This document shows positions 35,101 to 47,100 of a DNA stretch of 64,000 bases, piece by piece (position 1 is the first letter of the stretch; every line of letters begins with the position of its first letter). Where the stretch lies: assembly GCF_019175285.1 (NCBI RefSeq), contig NC_056523.1:184495956-184559955 (forward strand), in the 5' to 3' direction. Under the pieces are notes generated by a model that saw only the letters and a list, made by a program, of their open reading frames with translations, had not been told where the DNA came from and searched no databases. This stretch comes from Sceloporus undulatus (lineage: Eukaryota > Chordata > Lepidosauria > Squamata > Phrynosomatidae). The position numbers were made by a program, and so were the translations under genes.

Positions 35101-38100
35101 AACATAACCTGGATTCTTATGGCTGCATACAGTGTACAACTCAGCAGGTGAGAATGGGTGAAGGTCACTTTCCTGACAATCCCAGCTTTCTTTTTTTTTT
35201 TTAAAGAAAATGTTTAAATCTTATCTCTGCAAAACTATGCTTGTCATCTTAATTCACATAAGCAGGAAAGGTGACTGACTGCATCAGATTTTCAGTTGTT
35301 ATGGTTGGGCTTCAGCCTCACTGCTTTACCCATGGCCAAAAAAACTAAAATAAAATATTACAAGTTTCAAAAGGAAAAGAATAACTATGCAGTATCAGCT
35401 ATGAAAATCTGCTTTGCAGATTCCACTTGAGCCAAAAGTGGGGAACATCTTTCAGCCTGAGAGCCAAACTCTATTTCAGAGAAGTTCTGAACACACTGCA
35501 TTCCAGAGATGGGCCGGGCCAAAGGAAAAAGGATGGGCCTCAGAAGTCCATCAATCTTTTAGTTAAAAGCTCCTGTAACTATATTAAGCCTTAAGAAAGG
35601 CATCCCATCCTTTTAGAAAGTACCAACAAATGCTGGGAAACCACCCGATGGTATTAGAGGGAAGGGAGTATGGCTAGGGTTGGACCCCTAAAGTCCAGAC
35701 TGAGCTTCATGGCCTAACGTACCCCAACCTGTGTTAAACCTCAGGACCAGGGAGGCTAACTGTTAGTCCCTCAGATGCCAATGAATAGCCATGATATCCA
35801 GAGGCTATGCTGGCTACGGAAGATGGAAGCTTCAATCCAAAAACACAAAGAGGGCCACGTACTGCCTGCTCCTGCTTTCAAATCTAAGATCAGAAGAGTA
35901 AAAGTGCACAGCTGGCATAGTGCTGCTGTTTACTACATGGGAGCAGCATGGGAGCTGCTTTCCTTCAGCTTTACACAGCACCCACAGGGGACTTAGGGCA
36001 GGCAACAGGCGACCAAAACAAGAAGATGCCACCAACACGGTCTACAAGGCAGCCCTACAAACCAAAGTTATCACAATTTATGTTTTAGTTGTCCCCACGA
36101 ATAAGTATCTCTGGGTTGGCTGAACAAGAAGGCAATTGTTCAGCAGACATACAAGTCAGATTGCTGTCCTTCCTAGTAATAGAAGGTACCAATTCCAACT
36201 CACCAGCCTGCCTGCAGGCAAAGGCAAAGACAATGATGTCATCAAATGCCCAAGTGTAATCTGGGTGGGGTGGGTAGAAAACCAGGTTCTGGCTGGCCTC
36301 TTTCTGCAGGTTGATGAGGAAAGTGGAGTGCACCATGGGAACAGTGAAGCAACCCTTGCGGTCACGTTTCCTGATAGGGATGTAAGCAGGCGTGCGCTTG
36401 TAATAGCCCTAAGGAAGGTAAATTTCAGAGGTGCTTAACTTTGAAGAGAAGCAGGTGGTGAGCCAGAACAACCACGTTAATGTTATGTATGAACGATAAG
36501 CAGAGGCTCACCATAAGCAACCCATGAGCTTGCCACGTGGAACACGTGGGGAAAAGAAGGAATATGGCAGTGGGCATCTGATAAAACAGATGAGGAAATG
36601 ACAGAGTATAGGTGATAAACAAATAAACCTTACCCTTTTGTCTGTTTTTCGACTCAGTTAAAATTTCTACCACACTGATTTCTCATTAGCTTTTAACAGT
36701 TGGTATGCTAATGACTGGTCAGAGAAAAGAAAACCTGCTATAATTCAGGACTCCATTCTGGGCCAGTATAGTGACCTAACATTTATCCCCAAGATTTAGA
36801 TGGAGAGAAGTGGTGGGGTTTTCCGACACAATTGTGTTAGAAAAATGTGATACAACAACACAGAACTAACAGACAAGGAAGGGCAGCTGCTGCTATTATG
36901 GCACCATCACCTTCACAGCTATTTTACCTAGCCGGTTTGGAGATAAGAAGGATCCTACCATCCTACTGCCACTCGCCACCTGAGCTGACAGACATAAATT
37001 GGCATCCTGTTAGTTGCATATGCAAGCTTAAGTCCACCTTACGTTTGCATGGTCATTGTGGAATTGAGCATTCTCTTTGTCCCTCTGCAACAACCAAAAA
37101 CCACCCCCTCCCAGGGCTCACCACAGGGGCACTGAAGTCCCCTATCATATGGCCATTGCTGGTGGAGTGCAAAAGGATGGACCAGAGAAGCATCTGAGTA
37201 CATCCTCATTACAGATTGATTACACCATCTGATGAGACCACTGAAGGGTCCACCGGATCATGGCAAAAGTTGTCCCAAGTCTGCACCTGGCCATAGGAAC
37301 ATAGCCAAATGCTTCTCTGACCCACCTCTCTCCACTCTCCACCGGCAGTTGAATGGCCGTGAGGGAGCTAATGCAGTGGTGACACATGTGGAACTCTTAC
37401 TCTATGCTCAATCATGCATGATCTTGGACACAGGCTCTGAGGTGGAACTTCAATCCACATGGCCCATTATCCTAGGTGACTTCAAGATTCAAATGGAGAC
37501 CATCTTGTTGGATGTGGCCAAGAACTTCATGGCCACCAATGTTGATCAATTGTTAAGTGGACTCACTCAAGTTGCAGAATCTATGCTTGATTTGCTCTTT
37601 GGTCCTGGATCTGGGGATGGAGAACAGAATTGCCTCCTTCAGCATGAACAGGTCATTTCCTGGTCATATTCTAAACTCTGCATGGGGACTGTAGTCAAAT
37701 GCCTCTTGAGAGTACTAAAACAGGGAAAGCTGTGCCAGGCCTCAGTCCTGGATTCCTGTCCCCAACACACACAAACCACAGAAGTGTTTCATATTCCACT
37801 GGCTGGGGCCTCAACTGTCATGAACCCAAAGAAGTGTGTAATGTAGGTAAGCCAGAGAATCTGTTATCTGCATACCTGTGAGGTCATCCCGCACCAAAAG
37901 TTTGAATAGGCTGCCCGTGAGTCCAGCATGGGGGCCACCACAGTCTTGTTCTCAGCTATCAAAAGGCCCAAGGTGTCAGGGTTTGTCAGAAGATTATCTG
38001 AATCCACAAACTATGGAGGCGTGTGTTGAATCAAGAAAGAAAGGGAGAGAGAGAGAGAGAGAAAGTATAATGTTTAAATCTACAGCAGATGTTCCAATTT

Positions 38101-41100
38101 AAATGTTACACATCCTCAAGTTCCAGAATACAACTATCCTAGTTGCAAAGATCAGAAACTGATGGCCACAAGGTTAACTCTTTCCTTGCGGGTTCCCTAC
38201 ATAACAGAGGCATCTCCAAGATCCGCTTACTAGAAACACATGCTTCAGAAAGAATAGATGAGTGTGAAAGGAGAGGAAGAGATTGGCAGTTGTGGCATCA
38301 GGGACAGAGAGAAAAAAATTGAGCAAGGAGAACAACTTAGCCAGCTGTTCTGAGAAGGAAAGGCTTGTGCACCCACACCCACTAACATCATTTGTAGCAT
38401 ACACATCTGTTTTTCTAAGGGAAGCTGTATGCATTGACCACAATTATATTGGGCAGAATAACAATGCCATTGTAGGCAGTAGGGTGGCAGCAGAGGTAAA
38501 ACGGATGCTCCAGTGACCAGTGGGGGCAGGTAGCATGGCAGTGGAAGCCACTTCTACCAGAAGAGAAAAAATGGCCTACCTGCTCACAAATGGGCATAGC
38601 AGCTTTCCTTCCTGATGGAGGTGGAGGTTTTGCTGCCATCCTTTTGCTGCTACTACACCTTGCTCTAGGGACTGCCTTATGCTAGCATAACAGACTGTTA
38701 CTATCTGTATGTTAAGCTTCCTGCAGGGTTTTGTTTCATATGCTCGGATATTTGCTATGTACAAGGGCCACTTTTGACAGTGTGGTAGCTGATCTTGCTA
38801 AACTTCTGTCTATTTTGGGTTCTTGGGGAGACTTGGCCAGGCTGAATGATGATGGTGGTGGTAACTAATTTGAATTTAAATGCTGTTCTCCTGTGAAGTT
38901 AGTATTGTTTCTAGACTTCGGTGATCATAGAATCATAGAGTTGGGACACCACAATGCCATCCAGTCCAACCCCCTGCCATGCAGGAAATCCAAATCAAAG
39001 CATCCCTGACAGATGGCCATCCAGCCTCTGCTTAAAGACTTCCAAGGAAGGAGACTCCACCTCACTCCGAGGGAGTCTGTTCCACCGTCCAACAACCCTT
39101 ACTGTCAGGAAGTTCCTTCTAATGTTGAGGTGGAATCTCTTTTCCTGTAGCTTGCATCCACTGTTCCGGGTCCTGTTCTCTGGAACAGCAGAAAACAAGC
39201 TAGCTCCCTCCTCAATATGACATCCCTTCAAATATTTAAACAGGGCTATCATAACACCTCTCAATTTTTTTTTCCTCCAAGCTAAACATCCCCAGCTCCC
39301 TAAGTCATTCCTCATAGGGCATGGTTTCCAGACCCTTCACCATTTTAGTTGCCCTCCTTTGGACACACTCCAGTTTCTCAATTTCCTTTTTGAATTGTGG
39401 TGCCCAGAACTGGACACAATATTCCAGGTGGGGCCTGACCAAAGCGGAATACAGTGGCACTATTACTTCTCTTGATCTAGACACTATACTTTTATTGATG
39501 CAGCCTAAAATTCCATTGGCCTTGTTAGCTGCCGCATCACACTGTTCACTCATGTTCAACTTGTGGTCTACTTGGACTTCTAGATCCCTTTCACATGTAG
39601 TCTCATTCAGCCAGGCATCCTCCGTGCTATATCTGTGCATTTTATTTTTCTGCCTTAAGTGCAATACCTTACATTTCTCCGTGTTGAATTTCATTTTGTT
39701 AGCTTTGGCCCAGCTTTCAAGTCTATTCTGGTCGTTTTGAATTTTGATCCTATCCTCAGGGGTATTAGCTATGCCTCCTAATTTGGTCTCATCTGCAAAT
39801 TTGATAAGTATGCTCCCAATTCTGTCATCCAGGTCACTGATAAAGATGTTGAATAGCACTGGGCCCAGGACAGAACCCTGTGGGACCCCACTGGCCACTT
39901 CTCTCCAGGATGAAAAGGTGCCATTGTTGAGCACCCTTTGGTGGCAGGACTTACTTCACAGGATTATTATCAGGTAAAGTGGAGAGGAGGAGATATAGTT
40001 TAGGTACATCGCCTTAGCTCAGTGGACACAATGCAGGCTGCAAATAGGACAAATAAATGAATATAAATAATGCACAGCTTATCACTTCCCATATTGCAAT
40101 AGGTAAGATTCATTTTCACCTGCACTGCAAACTTCTTCATTTTGGTTTGTCTATAATTTTTCTTAAAAAACTAAAAAAGAAAACCATCCACTGAAATAAA
40201 TTCTTTCTTTTAAAAATAGTGCAGGCCAGGCTATTGGAGGAGAAGGGGATTATTAAACAAAGAAGACCAAGAAAGGAAAGCCTTCAGAAAATGTTATATG
40301 AGGAAGAGGCCTTTAAGGAGTGACTGAGGAGAGAACAAGGGATTCTCTGTGCATAAGCATGACTCTAGTGTAACAGCAGAAGGCAAGAGCATGTTTTCCT
40401 ACACCTGCTGAACCTTGGAGGAAAACTGATAAAAGAAAGAAATCATTTCAGGGCTACATTCTGCAACTGGAGCCTTGAGCAACTTCCAAAACATGCCCCC
40501 GCCTCCCATAGTATTATTGCAGGTTATAGTCGAAGAGCCATGGATATTACTAAGATTAAAATGAACCTGACAATTAACAGGTGCTGTTATTTTTCATGAT
40601 CAAGGAGAAAAGGCACAATGCTCTGCTGTCTAGCCAGCTGTAATATGGATAATACACAAATCATCCCCCTGCAAGTATTTCTGGGCTGCAGGCCAGCAGC
40701 TAATTCTATAACGGAAGTACAATGCGGGACAAGCCGAGAGGCTGAACTCTCAGCAAGTGCAGCTGCTCCAACTGGGCTCCCACTTTGCCCTGACATCCCA
40801 CCACAGCTGTTCCTGCCTGGGAAACTGAAACACAAGGGAGCTAGCCAAAATACTTCAGCTGTATTCAAAGGAAGGCTAGTTACAGTGACAGTGAAACATT
40901 AGAAGGAGTCATGTTTAGGGATGATAAGGTACCAGGAAAAATAACCATCTCCATCTACACTGGCCCAAGATACATAATTCTTACAGGCTAGAATTAAATA
41001 CAATGCATGCATGTGTTTAACTTTACACCTGATATTTCCCCTTTTTTTGCTAGTCTGACAGTACTTCAATAAATAGAATATTGGCATAAAGATGGAGATG

Positions 41101-44100
41101 GGAAAGAAAAGCGGTATGTGGGTGGGGAAAGAACAACAAGCCAGGAGACCATGAGAAAAGGGGCAATATTATTTTTATTACCGTAGTTTCATTCTGGTTT
41201 TATTCAGTTGAATCACCTGACCTATTTCAATATTTCTTTTGTCTATTTCACTAGAGACACCTGGAGCTGACACAGTCAAAGCCACAAGTGGTCTGAACAT
41301 CCACCCAGTAATATCTGGACGTTACAAGGTATAAGTTCTATGTCACATTAGGTGGAAAGGGTAAGTATAATATTGTATAGCAGGGCTGGGGAACATGTGA
41401 CCCTCCAAATGTCATTGGACGGCAAACCCTGATCAGCCCGAAGCAACACAGTCAATATGGTGAATGGTCATGGAGATACAATTCAACATTGCTTGGAAGG
41501 TCACACTTCAACATCTGGAAGGCCATACATTCCCCAGCCTTGCAATCCAGTACCCCTAGAAAAGTCAGGTAACTTTCTTGTGACAAAGTGGCTTTAGAAG
41601 TTGACTATTTGGGGGGTGAAGTGTAGCTTGATAGATTGATGTTAAGCAATGGACAACACAGGAGAGAAAGTCAGCCCAGATGTATTCAGTGGCCTCCTGG
41701 TGAGAGAGGGATTTTAAAAAGCAGAGTTCAGTTTTGATAGTTGCTCTGGTTGGTGGTTCTAATGTGAGAGGAAAGGAAAAAAGCTGGAATAGCTGAAGAG
41801 CTGACACAGAGATACGTGTCTAGATTAAGGGAATGGGATACAAAGCATACAAAGGAAAATGCCTTAAGAAGAGGTTTAAGATGAATATAACTATACTGAG
41901 GATGAAGTTAACACACATAAGATATTTTATTTTTACATATTTCTCAATAAAGTTTATTGTTTGTTTTATTCTAAATTGATTGTTAGGAACAGGAAATGAG
42001 AACAGGCTATGTAAAACATTGAAACTGGTTTATAGAGACACATGGGACCCTAGGAATAGTGTTAAAAGGGTGATAGTAGGACACTAAGGATAGTGTGAAA
42101 AGGGTGAAAGTAAGGCAGTGTTAGTGATGGGGTGTCTTTGGAGGCTGGAAGGTAGCATCAACTTAAATCTTAAAGGAGGTCGTATCACACTTCTGCTTCC
42201 CTTTCCCCAAGCTCTTGTATCTACCACAAGATGTAAAACTGTCCAACTAGCACTAATCTCTTGAGCCCCCATCATCAAGCTATGGCTGAGCAGGTAAGCA
42301 TCATGGGACACATTTCCATGGCATACAAACTACAGGGCTGCAACAAAGCATATTGGAAATGCCTTAAGAGGAGGTGTAAGATGGATGGCAATCCAACCTT
42401 AAGATACTAGTCCCTTCCACCAGGCTTCCCTTACAAATTTTTTGCTCACCAGGATGTAGTCAGCCCAGATGTCCCGTGCCGACTGCAAAGCCGCCTGACG
42501 AAGCTTCATGACATGCTCGTAACGGGAATTGGACCAGTGCTTGGGGCCTTCCTCATCTGGATAAGACCTGGCATGGATAAAGAGGCTCAGTTCTGAAGCC
42601 TTCAAAAGGAAAAGCCCTCATCTCCATCTGCCCACTCTCAACAGACAAAAAAACTTGCCATGTAACCAGAACAACAATGATAAGTATCCAAAGCAAAGTC
42701 TGCTTTTAGCTCCTTCAGAGAACTGAAAAGGACTTGTTTTCTGCCAAGTACTAGGATGGTTCTGGTTTTGGCAGACAGATCACTGGAAACTAACAGGATT
42801 TCTGCTCTGTAATATTCAGTTATCTAAAGGTTCAGAAAGCAGCTAAAGAATAATACCCAAGCCAATATTTTGAGTGAAGTGGCTGTGAATCAATTTCACA
42901 GGCCTTGCCTGGTTTATTCCATGTCATGGCCCCTAGATGGAAGTTTGGCGGCATGGGGCAATCATTTCTATCTGGGGCAATCACTTATACCAAAGGTGGG
43001 GAACATGGGGTCCTTCAGGTGTTGTTGGCCTGCAGCAGTCACCAGTCCTAGCCAGCATGGTGAAGGATGATGGGACCTGACAAGCAATAACAACTGGAAG
43101 GTGACAACTTGTGCAGTCCTTCCTTGAGCAGTATTTTTAGCAGCCAGAGGATGAGCTTTTCTCATCCTGAGCAGACTCTTGTTCTTCCTTCATAAATATA
43201 AAGAACTGCATAAATTATGCAAAGCAAACATAATTTGAATAATGTATAAAATGTTAAAAACAATCAGATTTTAGGGAGAAAATAATTGTTTTTTTAAAAA
43301 AACAAAAACCCATCATCATTCTCACAAAGCAATCCAACCTAAGTCAAACCAATTACCCTGTAAAATTAAGTCAAGCAAAGCCACAATTATGACTAGCCCT
43401 AAAACAACAGTGTTAAATCTTCCCACTTTTGTTGTTATTGTTGTTGTTATTAACTGCATTCGAGTTGATCCCAACTCATGGCAATCCTGTGGAAGAGACA
43501 TCTCCAAGCACCATTGTCCTCCACTGCTCTGCTTAGGTCTTGTAGATTCAGAACTATGATCTCCCTAATTGAATTTAGCCATCTGGCATGCAATCTTCCT
43601 CTCTTTCTACATCATATTTCCTAGCATCATTGTATTTTCTAGTGAGTCTTGCCTTCTCATGATGTGGCCAAAGTATGATAGCCTCAGTTTGGTCATTTTG
43701 GCTTCCAGGAAGATTTCAGGCTTGATCTGTTCAAGAGCCCATTTGTTTGTCTTTTTGGCTATCTACAGTATCTTCAGCATTCTTCTCCAGCACCACATCT
43801 CAAATGAGCTGATTTTCTACTTATCTGCTTTTTTCTGTATCCAGCTCTTGCATCTATACATGGTGATGAAAAAGACAATGGCTTGGACAATTCTAACTTT
43901 AGTGCTCTGCTGTAGATCTTTACTCTTTGGGATCTTATCTAATTCTTTCATAAATGCCCTTCCCATTCCTAGTCTTCTTCTGATTTGTTGACTGCAGTCT
44001 CCTTCCTGATCGATGTTTGACCCAACGTATGGGAATTCTTTTACTATTTCAATTTCCTCATTGCCTAGGTTGAATTTATGTAAATCCTCTATGGTTATTA

Positions 44101-47100
44101 TTTTTGTTTTCTTTGTTCAGCATCACCTTACATTTTCTTCTTTTACCTTCCTTAATAACTGTTCCAAATTCATGATGTTTTCCCTGGTAGTATGGGGTCA
44201 TCCGTGTATTGTTGATATTCCTTCCTATCTTTACTCTTCCTTCTTCTAAGTCTAAACCTATTCTTCTTATGATATTTTCTGCATACAAGTTGAACAAATA
44301 GGGTGATAATATACAGCTCTGTCTGACCCCCTTTCCAATTGGGAACCATTCTGTTTCTCCATATTCTGTTCTAAGATTTTGTCAGGACTGTCAGGTGTGG
44401 TGGCACTCCCATGTCTTTAAGAGCATAGCTTTTCACGATCTGTGCACTTACTCTGCATCAGGAAGTAACTGATACACACATCAGCTACCCTAATTGATCT
44501 TTGCCTGTCCTGAAACAACTTCACTGGCAGTTCTTTTCTAGGCACAATTCAAAGTGCTCATTTTTTAACCTGTGCCCTGATACAAGCCAATGCAAGCTTT
44601 AAGATCTACAAGGGAGGGCCCTCCACTGGTCCCACTACTTTCACAGGCACATTTGAGAAGGACACAGGAAAGAACTTTCTCTGAGGCTGGTCCAGGCTGC
44701 GGAGCAACCTTCCATGGGAAGTCCAGTTGGCCTCCTCTTTACTCTCTTTCCATCAGCAGGTAAAGATGATTTTATTTGGGCAGGACTTTGAGTTTAAATT
44801 CTATAGCAGTGGTATGTGTGAAGTGTATGCTGTATTTTATTCTATTTTATATGTCATTAATAATTATGTTTTAACTGTGTTTCAACTGTTTTAATCATGG
44901 GTTTTAGTATGTTATTTAAGGGTATATCTACATTGTAGAAATAATGCAGTTTGACACCACTTTACGTGCTGAAGCTCCATCTTATGGAATCATGGGATTT
45001 GCAGCTTTACAAGGTCTTTAGACTTCTCTACCAAAGAGTGCTTGTGCCTCACAAAACTACAAATCCAAGTATTCTGTAGGGTGGAGCCATGCAGTTAAAG
45101 TGGTGTCAAATTGCATTATTTCTACTGTGTAGATGCACCCTAATTCTTTCTTAACTTTTGTAAATTAAGATTGTAATCTAAACTTTTTTTAAACCTCTAG
45201 AAGCTGCCTTGGATCCCATCCCAGGGGAAAAGCAGACTATAAATAAATAAATAAGTTTTGCCTACTACCTATCCTTCAAATATATAACCAAAATATACGG
45301 TGGGAAGGAAAATTCTGGAACAGATCAACCTTTGTGTTGTCACTTATTCCTTAGGCTTTATCTTCAGATCTAGCTTCAAGGCCCCACACCATCCTGTACT
45401 TAAAGGTATGCTATACTTCCCTCCCTGGATCCCCAGAGTATTTCCTTGGCTCACCAGGGTTTGTCCATGGGCCTCCACTCCACAGAGTGATACATGCTCT
45501 GAACATTTGTTAGCCATTCCCGAAGCACAGCTGTCGTGTTGTCCACGTTGTGATCAGTTGCCACCCTATAGAAACAAAGGACATGGAACAAATGGTTCCT
45601 AAGCAGGTGGGAATCTCATTCTGTACCTCCCATCACCCCTATTTCAGGCTTGTCAACAGTTTCTCACACCAAGATCGTAAAAAAAAAACCATGCTACTAG
45701 TGCTCTACAGTTGAAGTGGTGTCTTATAAGGTCATGTTACTGTAGTGCTTTTAATATTATTAGGTCTCTGTTCTCTCTCTCTCACACACACACACACATA
45801 TATATATATATACTAATCTCTCTCTACATATAAATGTATTAGCCAGTGCGGCACACAGCCAGTTCAGTGAGAAAATATAAATACACTTGTCATTTTAAAA
45901 AGTCTGCCATCTGATAGTTCAGTGCTTGTGCTAAAGCAGCCTTCCCTAACCCAGTACCTTCCAAGCAAAGTGAACTACAAAACACACCACCGCCAGCCAC
46001 CATCTCCCCAATGGTGACTATGGATGAAGAAACCTGTAGCCCCAGATACCAGGAAGGCACCAGGTTGGGTAAGGCAAACTGAGTTAATAGGCATCTATAA
46101 CTTAGAAGCCAAACAACATCTGAGGGTAAATGTCTAAGTTTTAAAAAATGTGTTTTTAGAATACATGGGTGGCAAAATTTTATTCTTTCCTTGCAGAGTT
46201 CCATGCCAAGGAAAACCCAGCTCCACAAGCTGGCATTTGACTGACGGATGCAACCTTGTGATGGTTAAGCTCTGATACATTCAAGGCTGTGTGCCATCTT
46301 TAGAGAAATGTCAGGTACACTTCTGAACACGTGAGAACAATACAGACAGCAGGTCCTTAGTATTCACTGAGGAGTAGTTCCAAGGCCTCCTTGGGATACC
46401 AAAATCCATGAGTGCTCAAGTTTCATTATACACAATGGCATCATGAAATGGTGTTCCTTACATAGAATGGCAAAATCAAGGTGAAAGCTTTTGACTTCAC
46501 AAAATCAAGATTGGTTTTTTGGAGATATATATTTTTTAATATTTTCAAGCTGTGGATGGTTGAATCCATGGGTACAGAGAGCCGACTGTATACCCATCAT
46601 CATGAATAGCAAGTTTGGGGAGGAGAATAGTTACTCCCAATAAATTAATCTGTAATAAAAGGTGAAATTTGGATTTATATCCTAATGCTAAACACTGAAC
46701 CTAGAAAACAGAGAGAATGAGGAGCATATGCATCTGTTCACCCAGATCTCCACATTGCAAATAGGACTGTCAGACTGAAATGTCAAGCACACATTCTGCT
46801 ATGGACTTGGGATAGCTGTTCCTAGATCCGAAAAAGGATTACTATGTGGGCTTTAAAAAAACCTGGACACTTGAAACACAAGCTATCCATTATATTCAGT
46901 GGGATTGCAAGTTCCACCACATGACAACTGTTTTCACTGTGTAGCCAAAAACATATGCAGCTTCCCCAAAATAGATAAGAGGCCCACAGAAGCAACATGG
47001 CTCTAGCTACATAATTACTTCCCCATATGTGCATAGCTGGGGTTGGATACCTTTCCATACTGCAAATAGGACTTCCTTTGTTGCTGTGTGCCTTCAAGTC

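Noticed and set aside
37232-37846. 204-codon plus-strand open frame as a nested gene
   Set aside because: LINE endonuclease-like wording ([13 protein letters not shown]) and no splice or promoter context; kept as a mobile-element fragment.
39305-39934. 209-codon minus-strand open frame
   Set aside because: CR1 reverse-transcriptase C-terminal fragment inside a COLGALT1 intron.
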